A stretch of DNA of 64,000 nucleotides from Actinostola sp. cb2023 (Eukaryota; Cnidaria; Anthozoa; Actiniaria; Actinostolidae). The number at the start of each line of letters is the position of its first letter. The stretch's first letter is position 1. Positions 42,509 to 51,303 of this stretch are shown in pieces. The notes under the pieces are model-generated. The model did not search any database and was not told the DNA's origin. It saw only the letters and a list, made by a program, of their open reading frames with translations. The stretch covers positions 92,001-156,000 of the forward strand of contig JAUJYZ010000742.1 of NCBI GenBank assembly GCA_033675265.1, in the 5' to 3' direction. A program made the position numbers and the translations under genes.

Positions 42509-43541
42509 CTACAGGCTGTTGGGGTTTGACGGCTGTCCCTGTGTCACTGGCATTCTCTGCCCTTGATTTTCTTTAGCTTTTTGGACATTGCGTTGTGTTT
42601 CGTTTGTGCGGGGTTCTGTATTCCAGCGTCCCCCACCCATTCCCTCTGATGCTACCCCATGGCATTGATAGGAGATATGGCCTGTCTTTCCACATGTATG
42701 GCACACTCGTCTGTCCCAGGGACTATCCCGCCTAGGCTGCCAGGGGATGGTTTAGTAGCTTGGCCCATAGCTTTTTCTCTAAGATCCCTTATTTCCTTGG
42801 CTTGGGTTTCAAATTGGGTCTGGTCTTCCACCATAGGGGATCTATGGACCCGCCCTCCTACACTTGGCTGTGCTGAACTAGTCACTTTCTGTAATGGGGT
42901 GTCATATTTTTTTAAATCAAATTCTTGTTGCTTTCTATAATACTCTAATTTCAAGAGCTCATCCTGTAGCTGCTCAAAAGATATCTCCATGGCGACTAGA
43001 GGCCTGATATGCAATACTACTCTGTCCTCTCGCAGTCCCCCCATAAGCACATCTCTCAGCATTTTATCTCTCGCTGGTTACTTTTTCTCGTTATTCCCTT
43101 CTTTTTCAGCGATTCCGAAGAATTCGGACAGTTCTATTGCGTATTCAGATGGGGTTTCGGTTTCACGTTGGGATCTGCAATAGAATGTAGAGGATCCCTT
43201 CCTCGGTACTCAATCCCCCCAAACATTACCTGCATTCTCTTGAGGACTTCGTCATATTCTTTACCTTTATTCACTTCTCCTCGGAATACTTTCGCGGCCT
43301 GACCGGTAACATAACGCTCCACCAAGTCCAGTGTACCTCTGCTGTCGTGCTTGAGACGAGATGTACGGACTAAATCATCTACATCTCTAACCCAGTCGTT
43401 GACACTGATTCTAGAGTCTTTTCCAGAATATATTTGGACTTGTTTGGGTTGATGACGTGTTTGGACTATCTCCACTGCTCTATCTCTTTCTTCATAGGCC
43501 AGGAGTATTTCCTCGTTCCAACTCGCTTCGAAGTCTTTCAT
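42509..43541 (-). pseudogene. outer Gypsy gag with zinc knuckle
   Basis: The capsid region (VNDWVRDVDDLVRTSRLKHD, LVERYVTGQAAKVFRGEVNK, a VLKRMQVMFGG block) and LMGGLREDRVVLHIRPLVAM lead to a Lys/Gln-rich linker and CHTCGKTGHISYQCHG. Frame changes occur at about 43100 and 42700. A TGGTGCC primer-site-like sequence lies 20-30 nt upstream of the gag-proximal LTR border. Confidence 0.8.
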
Positions 43542-43588
43542 TTTCGTCGATAATAATAATAATAATCCTGGTCATGGCACCAATTATG

Positions 43589-43717
43589 TGACTATATTAA
43601 GCTTCTATGTACATTATTAAGTTTGCACGCACTTTATTAAGTTTCTATGCACTTTAATAAGTTTCTATGCACCTTATTAAGTTTGTATGTACTTTATTAA
43701 GATTGTATGCACTTTTT
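43589..43717 (-). repeat. part of the outer Gypsy 5' LTR
   Basis: The minisatellite (ACTTTATTAAGTTTGTATGC type) matches 27910-28075. It is broken at 43717 by the palindrome/Crypton block, and a 37-bp tail of the same repeat resumes at 46136-46172. Confidence 0.75.
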
Positions 43718-43886
43718 AAGAATTGGTTCATGCTTAGCGTGCGTCTATCGAGTTATGGATGCACGCGGGAAGTTTGGAGAGCACGAGAGAAGCGTAAGAG
43801 TTCTCTAGCTTCTCGAGTGCTCTCCAAACTTCCCAAGTGCATCCATAACTCGATAGACGCACAGCTAAAAGCATGAACCAATTCTT
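43718..43886. repeat. palindrome flanked by TTCTTTTATAA, at the edge of the Crypton
   Basis: Arms AAGAATTGGTTCATGCTTAG / CTAAAAGCATGAACCAATTCTT continue through TCTATCGAGTTATGGATGCA and its inverse, then GTTTGGAGAGCAC / GTGCTCTCCAAAC. TTCTTTTATAA follows (43882-43892). ATCGAGTTATGGATGCACGC also recurs at 46069-46088 on the other side of the Crypton gene. Confidence 0.88.
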
Positions 43887-44148
43887 TTATAACATAGCGA
43901 CGATAAAGAATGACGATAATTTTTATTTCTGATTGAATGTTAAATTCTCTTATTGCGAAATTTTGATAAACAAACGTTCTGATTGGCTAATTACAATCAC
44001 GCTCGACTGTCTTGACAAATGTACGTGACAGAAAATTTTATCTCAACAAAAGTGTCATAGAAAACATTCAAGATATCAAACAGTTTAAAAGTAATAATAC
44101 ACAAATGGTTGTGGATATCTTGAATTAGTAAAAGGAAATCAGTCAAAG

Positions 44149-45958
44149 TCAACGGCCATCGCCATCGGCGGAGTTTGTATTCATAACGATGTTGACGTTT
44201 TGAACGGTGCAGTTGGTAAATATGGAGCCAAATGGATTTGCCGTGGTTTTGTCAGATTGAGTGACCACCAAGCTGTGATTTTGAACTTCTTTGTGGATAA
44301 TAGTTGTATAATCACTCTCCGAGGTACCGGTTACCAGGATTCTCGACAGGACTTCGCTGCAGTTTCGTAGTTGTGATGTAGAAGGACGAGTGTTGTAGTG
44401 TGACAAACTTTGTTCGTTCCTGTGGCCGGAGATCGCCATAATGTGTCGGTTTGGGATTCCTGCATTTGACCATAGAGTTATGGCTGTCGCCCTGACGCAG
44501 TGGTTGGTGTAGAGTTTTGATAGCTGTGCTTCTTCACTGATAGCTTTCATCATACCGTCAAGCTTGTTTACTCCGAGTGGACGCGCTTCATACCATACGT
44601 TGTCGCTGTCGTCAACACTCCAGTTTCTTCTAGGATACTGAAAGAGTGAATCGCACTTCGGGTTTAACTTGGATATATACAACTCTAAGGCCTTGTATCC
44701 GTCATTTACGTCTTCCGTCTCGTACATTCTGGCGTACTTTTCTGTGCTTGAAACGTCGCCTACTCCACCGGGATGGTTCTTGGTGAGTTCGTCATGTGTC
44801 ATTGTCACGAACTTTCGACCACTTGGATCGACTTCAAACTTGAAGCTGGATGGTTTCAGTTGTCTTTGTCCTTTTCTTCCTCTTCTACAAAAGAAAAGAA
44901 CCACGTAAAACCATACGTTTCGAAGAAGGGCAAGTGGGTTGCTGAGTGCGAGGACTACCGAGGACTTCAACTTCAACAGGTCTTCGTTTTCAATAGCTGG
45001 TTTGTGTGTCGCATTTTCTTTCCCTTGGCACTTCAAGCTGATAATTTGGGCATTCAACATTTCGTTTGACCTCTTAAACCGTGGGTAGTGGTGGCGCATT
45101 GAGATATCTTTCAAGGGAGTGACGAAAACCAAGGAGTGTTGATTTGCTATAGACTTCTCCAGATTTATTTCTGGCCTCTGCGTAAAATCTGCGAAGGTTT
45201 ACATCGAGTTGGCCGATTGAGAATGCTTCAAGCGGTGTTTGTATTTGTTTCTCCTTACACCAAGCTGAATTCAAGATAAAATACATTTAATAGTAAGTAC
45301 AGTTTCATGTGTTTTTATCGACGAAAGCAAACAAAACAATGTTTTTACTGCAATTCTCAGTATTATACGAACTCAGACATTCAAACAGTCGGCTGGATCT
45401 TGGTTTTTCGCTGCCGTCAATCAAATTCAAAACTCAAACAAATTCAAAACTAAATACATTCTTCGACCAAATGATACATAATTTAGCTCAAAATCATATT
45501 TGGTTTCCATTTGGTGGGTCTTCTGACTATTATTTTTAAGTTTACTGATTTTTTATGTTCGTTTGATAGCAACGAAAACTCAAGTTCCAGCCGACTGCTT
45601 GGTCATAATACTGAGAATCGCAATAAATTGTCAGATTCCCGGGAAGATTGTACGGTTGTACGGTTTTAATATCTTGACCATTCTAGGTTACTGAATATGG
45701 AGTATCTTTATCATAATGTTAGTTAATTGAATAAATCAGTATTTAATAAATGTTTCACTATTAAAGCCTACCTTTAAATGTTCCCACAGACCAATTGGTG
45801 GTTTGTTTTGTTTTTGCTGAATGTCTGTCCGCCAGAATTTGTTGCATCTCGGACTCCGATAAATTAGCGAAACGCGACGACTTTGCTCCATTTACATTGT
45901 TATCGTTTTCAGGGACTAGAAATTCCATTCCGATCGAAAAGTTAGGAAAACTTTCCAT
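44149..45958 (-). pseudogene. Crypton-type tyrosine recombinase gene (copy 2), two exons
   Basis: Exon 1 (45958-45772; MESFPNFSIGMEFLVPE, then TNWSVGTFKG) ends at donor AAAG|GTAGGC. Exon 2 starts after ATTCAG at 45264 (WCKEKQIQTPLEAFSIGQLD). A frameshift at about 45100 then leads to a 327-codon frame carrying the catalytic domain: LTKNHPGGVGDVSS, YEARPLGVNKLDGMM, LYTNHCVRATAITLWSNAGI, IMAISGHRNEQSLSHYNTRP. The HxxR box and terminal Tyr are visible. It is a DUF3504/KIAA1958-type recombinase of the Crypton superfamily. It sits inside the outer Gypsy LTR, so it is a later arrival. It is the least damaged of three copies in the window. Confidence 0.8.
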
Positions 45959-46135
45959 TTTCGTAATTAAATACCGACAGAGACTCGCACTTGAGAAAGA
46001 AAAAAATTTCTTCGTCGTGTGGCAACAACATTTGCACACGTCATTTGATGGAGCACGGGCGTGCACCATCGAGTTATGGATGCACGCTCGCGCTAATGAA
46101 TTTGATCGCGCGATAATATGAACTATGTTATAAAT

Positions 46136-46172
46136 TAAGTTTGTATGCACTTTATTAAGTCTGTATGCACTG
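46136..46172 (-). repeat. tail of the outer Gypsy 5' LTR minisatellite
   Basis: ATTAAGTTTGTATGCACTTT-type units resume here directly after the Crypton block. The rest of the LTR (the TGTGACCCGG end) is missing. Confidence 0.65.
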
Positions 46173-46179
46173 GTTAATT

Positions 46180-46365
46180 TTTATTTCGGTGTTTGTCCCT
46201 ACTGGTAACTGTACGCATGTGAATATGTTACTCCATCTAATCCATAGACAGGTTTTACTACATTGGTGCACGATGCGCGTGACGCATGCACTTGAATGTT
46301 GGTAGTCTATCGTTGTAAAACGGAGTAAGGGATATTGGAACAATTCTTGTTCGCACATGTTTCGC
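46180..46365 (-). pseudogene. decayed follistatin/Kazal-type module exon
   Basis: The minus strand still reads CANKNCSNIPYSV, a stop, then SCTNVVKPVYGLDGVTYSHA. That is a Kazal core in which Cys and Ser of PVCGSDG have become Tyr and Leu. Conserved cysteines are lost and no good splice borders remain. It lies between the functional exon at 46433 and the 24-kb transposon-filled intron. Confidence 0.75.
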
Positions 46366-46432
46366 CTGATCATGATAATTGCATTGTTATAATAAGTGAA
46401 GTAAATCAGGTGAAAAGTCCTGTTCAACTTAC

Positions 46433-46648
46433 TTGTGCAGTTTCCTCTTTTCTTTAGTGATATATATTTGTTCTGTTGACAGGAGGTTTTCTTCATCAAG
46501 CACAAGTTAGAGTACGACACTCCATCTGATCCACACACTGGTTTACTAGTGTCACTACACATGGAAGGACAGAGACAAGCTGCTTTGCCTTCCATGATCT
46601 TGCAAATAGAATGAGGTAGATGTGAACAGTCTTTAGTTTCACAAGTTT
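46433..46648 (-). CDS. follistatin/Kazal-type module exon
   Basis: A 216-bp exon (72 codons), phase 1 to phase 1: acceptor CTTACTTTAG|AA and donor ACAA|GTAAGT. Ten cysteines: [33 protein letters not shown]. Its downstream partner is 24 kb away (21939-22160) across nested retroelements. Confidence 0.87.
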
Positions 46649-46719
46649 CTAAAGTAAGAAGAAGAAAACACGAAATTGGACCGTTCTTATGCTATTTCTG
46701 TCTTTTGATATATATTTAC

Positions 46720-46938
46720 CTATGCATTTTCCATCGTAGTCTTTGGTTAGTCCAGTTGAAGTCTGACAGGCTTTCATTTCCATGTGACAAATGGTGTTAT
46801 AAGTCTTTTTGTCTGACCCACAAACGGGTTGTAAGTAGTTAGGGCACCTTGTATTGCATACACAAGTGGGCTTTTTGTCGATCACTTTACAAGTAGAATA
46901 AGGCTGTTTGTAGACACACGAAGATATTTGGCAACCAA
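46720..46938 (-). CDS. follistatin/Kazal-type module exon next to the Maverick insertion
   Basis: A 219-bp exon (73 codons), phase 1 to phase 1: acceptor TATATTCCAG|TT, donor ATAG|GTAAAT. Cysteines: GC, SSC, STC, PTCVC, RC, PVCGSDKKTY, TIC, AC, GKC. The core has KK instead of DG after GSD. The Maverick target duplication begins 29 nt upstream of the AG, leaving a short pyrimidine tract and a TGATTAAT possible branch point. Confidence 0.87.
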
Positions 46939-46969
46939 CTGGAATATAAGTAAGAATTAATCACTGAGA

Positions 46970-46975
46970 GCCGTG
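46970..46975. repeat. target-site duplication GCCGTG (left)
   Basis: GCCGTG precedes ACTACTATAGG. The same six bases follow CCTATAGTAGT at 58239-58244. Confidence 0.93.
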
Positions 46976-47697
46976 ACTACTATAGGTGCACTTATAGCCA
47001 CATTTTGCTCCCGCGATTTCATGCGGTCAGCAGTAAAAACTGGGTGTTAAATTAAGTATTCACGTATAAATTATTTTGTTGTTGTATAAATTATTTATTT
47101 TATGATTGGCGCCAAGAGCTTATTTTTATCCTAAACTCCCTTTCCCAAGGAGACATCAAGAAAGCAGTATATGTTGTTCAAAGTGTTTTATTTTCAATGT
47201 TACAACTAAAATACAAGATGTAATATTTGTTACATGACTAGGAAGAACTGTTTTCATCATCAGAGTCTTTTGTAAAGAAGTCTAGCCTTTCTAGCATCAC
47301 GTTCAGAACTCGTGAATGTTTCGCCTGTCTCCATAATTTTGTATTCGTACAAGGGAGGGAAACTGAAGTACACTGCTGGTAGCTTTAGTACGGTCACTTT
47401 TTTCTTCTTTAAAATAGCAGCAACGTTTCTTTGCGTCTTCTAGCTTTAGTTTCCATGGAATGTTACCGTTTAATATAACTTTCTCTAAATCATGCCAACC
47501 GAACGCCAATTCCTTTGCCAATTAAGGTACTGAGATACAGCTTTGTATCTTGGATGTACAGTGCTCGCAGCTTTGCATTCGATTCTTCGATCATAATTTC
47601 TTTCATGGTTGAAACGTCCATGCAGGTTTCGTATAGCTCATAAACGTACTCTTTCATGGTCTTATTGATCTCATCGTATTCGGATCTCTCAGATTGG
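46976..47697. repeat. left TIR of the Maverick
   Basis: Inverse of 57533-58238. It differs by a 4-bp insertion (ATTA-type) near 47521 and scattered substitutions. It includes the C-terminal half of the gene at 47297-48206. Confidence 0.92.
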
Positions 47698-48206
47698 ATG
47701 GAATATTCTTGTTTCATCAAATGCGGGAACAGTTCAAGCAATTTCATCGCAGGAAAGTGTTCCTTGATATAGCAACGTACATATTCCATCACAGATATCC
47801 AAAACGATTCATCAGTCGTCAAGGAAATGAGGTCGTCAAGAGGCAGAGGTCTTCCTGTTTTCTCTGTAAGGAGTCTTATTCTTTTATGAATTCCTACGGA
47901 TTCACACATTTCATAAAACAGAAATCGGAACAGTATTTTCAGCTCTTTGATTACTTTTGTCTCTTTGGTTTGCCCTGTAATGTTCAACTTTGACATTCTG
48001 TTGATAAGATCAGTCATCTGATCACTGATCGCTGTTTTCTTTTTAACTACTTTTTTGGTAAAGTTCAGTCGCTTTACAATTCGACCACTTCTCAACTCCA
48101 TCTCGTTGTAGGTTTTGTACTTTTTTGTAGACCGATCTGTTGGGTAAGAGCAGAGTGATTTATACTCAGCACGTAACGCTTTATAAGCCAAATCAAATAT
48201 TTTCAT
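47297..48206 (-). pseudogene. Maverick TIR-spanning gene of unknown function, frameshifted
   Basis: Opens at 48206 (MKIFDLAYKALRAEYKSLCS). It is helical and charged, with blocks FRFLFYEMCESVGIHKRIRL, DDLISLTTDESFWISVMEYV and MKLLELFPHL. A 4-bp insertion at about 47521 diverts the frame, whereas the right TIR copy (57561-57911) lacks it. A further frame change shared by both TIRs precedes a conserved ending containing YEYKIMETGETF, which also occurs in the 48351 gene (FEYEIVETGETF). No family is recognised. Its position suggests an early or terminus-associated protein. Confidence 0.6.
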
Positions 48207-48350
48207 ATGAAAGAAGAGTATGTTAATAGAATGGTGATGTCATTAGTCCCTAGGTTCATCGCGAATAGCACGCCAAATTACATATAAAGCTGTGCTAAGT
48301 TAAATTGGTTCCATCATTCTGTTGCATAAGGTCAAGACTGAATTGATGAC

Positions 48351-48626
48351 ATGAATCAGTTAACAATTATAAGAAAGAACTTTGGTCTTGAGGACGAACA
48401 AGGCCTGCTTTTTGAGTACGAAATCGTGGAAACAGGGGAAACATTTATCAGTCTTTACGATGACATTGGTTATGCCTTTGCCGATTATATTAAAGAAGCA
48501 CCACCACTACTCCCAATAGACGGAAATGCTGCTAGTACATCAGACTATGCAAACCATCATTTGGCTTTGATGATTCCAGAACTCAGCTGCGATGTTTCAC
48601 CAAGTGAACCTGAAACCACGCCATAA
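48351..48626 (+). CDS. small Maverick protein with an ETGETF motif
   Basis: 91 aa (MNQLTIIRKNFGLEDEQGLL...), acidic, with FEYEIVETGETFISLYDDIG in common with the end of the TIR gene. It diverges from the 48206 gene, and a TATA-like CATATAAAG lies between them (about 48280). A paralogous domain rather than a full enzyme; function unknown. Confidence 0.55.
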   Translation: MNQLTIIRKNFGLEDEQGLLFEYEIVETGETFISLYDDIGYAFADYIKEAPPLLPIDGNAASTSDYANHHLALMIPELSCDVSPSEPETTP

Positions 48627-48688
48627 CAAGAAGAAATTGAAAACATGCTTATCCAAGCCTACGCGTATACGTTGTTATCAATATCATT

Positions 48689-48997
48689 TTGGATCTCGTC
48701 AACAAAAAATGTGAAGGATGTATTTTTGATCATCCTTCACAACGCCAACACGATTGCTTGATGTTGGAAAACGATATCAAAGTGTATCGTTACCTGACAG
48801 AGGCGCTACAGCAAGTAAACGACGACCAACTTGTGGCAATGTTCATGAAATTATCAGCCCCACTGATTCCTACTTTGAACGGTCTCGAACTCTTGAAATA
48901 CCAGTGTTTAGATGCCCGTCAAGAAATTGTTAGTAGAAAGAGAGAAGAACTTGAACAATTACTTATTGAAAAGTTGGACTATGTATCACCTTATTAG
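48689..48997 (+). CDS. Maverick small Cys/His protein with an HPSQ motif (start unclear)
   Basis: The open frame encodes KKCEGCIFDHPSQRQHDC, a CxxC...HxC arrangement that could bind zinc, then a helical charged C-terminus (KREELEQLLIEKLDYVSPY). No in-frame ATG precedes the conserved part, so a frameshift, splice or non-AUG start must be assumed. Similar CxxC-HPSQ proteins occur in other metazoan Polinton-like elements (general knowledge). It sits 90 nt ahead of the ATPase. Confidence 0.6.
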   Translation: MDLVNKKCEGCIFDHPSQRQHDCLMLENDIKVYRYLTEALQQVNDDQLVAMFMKLSAPLIPTLNGLELLKYQCLDARQEIVSRKREELEQLLIEKLDYVSPY

Positions 48998-49086
48998 TTA
49001 AAGAAAGTGTGTCAATAAAAATAAAGTAAATTGATAAATACTTTGTTCTGTTGTGTTTTTCTCGTTAGTATATAAGTGCCTTAGCC

Positions 49087-49734
49087 ATGGCAGATGTAAG
49101 GTTTAAGACTCCTTCAAGTATCATGATATCGGGACCTTCTCAATGCGGAAAAACAGTTTTAACACTGAAATTGTTGAAAGACCTTGAAGAGATGTTTGCT
49201 AGAGAAATTTTCAAAATTGTTTACTGTTATGGAGCATATCAGTCTTGCTTTGTTAAGTTCAAAGAGGAAGTACCTAATCTCGTTTTTGTAGACGGATTCC
49301 CGGAAAACGTTCTCGACTTGTTTGAAAATCAACCAGGAATTATGATTGTTGACGATCTGATGGCTTCGTGCTCTAACGACCAGCGCATGGCTGATCTCAT
49401 GACAAAACATTCTCATCACAGAAATATCACAGTAATCTACATTACCCAGAACTTATTTCCACCAGGAAAGTTTTCTCGCACAATATCTTTAAACTGCCAT
49501 TATATTTTTGCTTTTAAAAACTGTCGTGATTCTCTTGGAATTTCGACCATGGTTCAACAAGCGTTTTGTGATAGGACTGACCGTCTATACGCCTTAGAAA
49601 GTTTCAACGATGCAACTGACAAGATGTATGGTTATTTGCTATTTGACATGCACCCTAGCACTCATCGAGATTTCAGACTTCGCACAAATATTTTTCCTAA
49701 TGAACGACATGTATCGTACGTAAAACGTTTATAA
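49087..49734 (+). CDS. genome-packaging ATPase (A32/FtsK-HerA-like)
   Basis: 215 aa. Walker A GPSQCGKT (residues 16-23), Walker B GIMIVDDLM (about 84-92), then SHHRNITVIYITQNLF and LNCHYIFAFKNCRD. It aligns motif by motif with the ATPase of the mini-element (GMTGSGKT, LIVIDDQM, SHHRKNLSVIFLCQN). It lacks that protein's C2H2 finger and long Pro-rich tail, so it is a compact single-domain form. Such enzymes translocate DNA into the capsid. TATATAAGTGCC lies about 20 nt upstream of the ATG. The QxGG gene starts 42 nt downstream. The frame is undamaged. Confidence 0.9.
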   Translation: MADVRFKTPSSIMISGPSQCGKTVLTLKLLKDLEEMFAREIFKIVYCYGAYQSCFVKFKEEVPNLVFVDGFPENVLDLFENQPGIMIVDDLMASCSNDQRMADLMTKHSHHRNITVIYITQNLFPPGKFSRTISLNCHYIFAFKNCRDSLGISTMVQQAFCDRTDRLYALESFNDATDKMYGYLLFDMHPSTHRDFRLRTNIFPNERHVSYVKRL

Positions 49735-49775
49735 AAGTAGGTGATGAAAAAAAAGTTGTGCCATTTCAATTTAAA

Positions 49776-50102
49776 ATGTCGGAACGTGTAAGACGTAACA
49801 TGGATTTCCTGACCGTTTTAGCAAAATGTAATAAAAAACAGCGAAAAGCTTTACTTGAACACTGCGATAAAGACCTTATCCTAACAATATGCGAACTTGC
49901 AATCAACGTATTAAAAGGAGTTGTCAAACTGTCACCCTCTCAGAAGAGCAAGCTTCGTAGGTTCAGAGAACAACTAAGACGTTTAGCAGATCGCCAAGTT
50001 CCATTCAAGCATAAAAAACGCTACATCGTACAGAGTGGTGGATCGATTTTACTCACTCTCTTACCTCCTGTTATTTCAGCTCTTACCGAGTTGTTTTCCT
50101 GA
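49776..50102 (+). CDS. QxGG small basic protein with hydrophobic tail
   Basis: 108 aa from the ATG at 49776 (an upstream GTG adds six residues). A basic helical body (RVRRNMDFLTVLAKCNKKQR, then LKGVVKLSPSQKSKLRRF) leads to VQSGG and a hydrophobic end (SILLTLLPPVISALTELFS). It is homologous in length, order and QxGG-tail layout to 34117-34443. By analogy with small adenovirus/adintovirus minor proteins it may coat DNA or act on membranes after processing at Gly-Gly; this is inference. It ends 5 nt before the next ATG, suggesting co-transcription. Confidence 0.75.
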   Translation: MSERVRRNMDFLTVLAKCNKKQRKALLEHCDKDLILTICELAINVLKGVVKLSPSQKSKLRRFREQLRRLADRQVPFKHKKRYIVQSGGSILLTLLPPVISALTELFS

Positions 50103-50107
50103 AGACG

Positions 50108-50719
50108 ATGAAGTATTCCAAGCGTATGGTTCTTGTTCCTGAAGAATTTATGGACATGTTTGAACGCAAAGAAAATATGCAGACCGTTCCTACGACAAAA
50201 TCTTTGATTCGATTAGACAAGAAGATGGAAGACATTCTACACGACACTAAGAAACCGGCAGATGATAAGGTAGCGCAATACAATCAAAACCTTCAGATTA
50301 ATCGATTGAAAGCAAACAGTGATCACGTTTCGTGGAACGACAAAGGCGAAGTCACGATTAATGAACATCCGATCCCCGGTTCAAACATCATTGACTTGAT
50401 TAATGACCAACTAAGGTCTAGGAAAACATTTAATCCAAAGGGATGGGAACAGTTTACTGAATCGTTGGACAAGATAAACATGCCGAAATATCTCTTGCGA
50501 AACGAGAAGCGTCGAAGTCATATTGTTCAAATGCACAAGAAAGGAACTCCAAAAGAATCACGCTCTACACCTTTCAATACTAAAGAAGCCGCTAAAACGA
50601 CCAATGAAAACTACATCTACCCACCAACTCCACCAACTACTCCAAGAATGCGAGGAAAGAGCCCATCTCTCAAGCGTCTTAGAGTTAAGCGCTTCTCAGA
50701 TAATTGGGTTACATACTAG
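50108..50719 (+). CDS. IP-domain protein with Pro-rich tail
   Basis: 203 aa. An N-terminal helix LDKKMEDILHDTKKPADDKV resembles a segment of the mini-element ATPase tail. The central domain (HVSWNDKGEVTINEHPIPGS, NIIDLINDQL, NPKGWEQFTESLDKINMPKY) matches the mini-element protein at 33266-34060. The C-terminus has YPPTPPTTPRMRGK and a basic end. No enzymatic residues are evident. It is directly downstream of the ATPase and QxGG genes on the same strand, so a role in packaging or core assembly is inferred. The frame is intact. Confidence 0.75.
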   Translation: MKYSKRMVLVPEEFMDMFERKENMQTVPTTKSLIRLDKKMEDILHDTKKPADDKVAQYNQNLQINRLKANSDHVSWNDKGEVTINEHPIPGSNIIDLINDQLRSRKTFNPKGWEQFTESLDKINMPKYLLRNEKRRSHIVQMHKKGTPKESRSTPFNTKEAAKTTNENYIYPPTPPTTPRMRGKSPSLKRLRVKRFSDNWVTY

Positions 50720-50798
50720 AAGACAAATATTTGTACATTTTTTTTTGTCAGTTTAATTGAATAATAAAGTTCTTTTTTACTTACACATCTATTGTTAT

Positions 50799-51303
50799 CT
50801 ATTGTTTTTGATTGATTCTATGTTGCATGCGAGTCAATGCTATCTGATGTTTACTTTGTTTTTTGGTTTTATAAAGGCTAAGATATCTACGAACAAAAAC
50901 ACTTACACGGTGGTCATTTATTGACGGAATTTTACTAAATGATTTAACAATCATTGATAACGATTTACCACGATTTCTATTTATAATGAAATAAAGGCAA
51001 AATTGTCCACATGTGCTTGAATTCAAACTTTGCAAACAGCGATGATTATATGTCCAAGTTCTGGAATGACTGTCTAGAAATGTTTCAAAATTCTTTCGAT
51101 AAAAGTCTGGTGGATTTCCATAGGAATCAAAACATTATCCCCTCTCCTTGGTTGGAAAGTACATTGCCAGCCAGTGCGTTCCTTTTTCTGCTTGAGGGTC
51201 TGTATTGACGATAAGTCCACAAGGAAAATGTTCAATTTCAGAGGGGAGTGTGTCAGATGCATATATACCACAGAACTTGTTGCATCAACTGTAAAGTGTT
51301 CAT
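50799..51303 (-). pseudogene. Maverick cysteine protease (adenain-like), frameshift plus in-frame stop
   Basis: ATG at 51301-51303 overlaps the stop of the hexon-like gene (ATGA). The first eight or so codons are in one frame. The conserved body continues in another: LPSEIEHFPCGLIVNTD, EKGTHWLAMYFP (catalytic His), an in-frame TAA at 51135-51137, CFDSYGNPPDFY (Asp), STCGQFCLYFI (Gln and Cys). This His-Asp-Cys order is that of the C5/adenain-like maturation protease of Mavericks and adenoviruses, which cleaves capsid precursors at Gly-containing sites. Two lesions prevent expression of a full enzyme. Confidence 0.82.
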
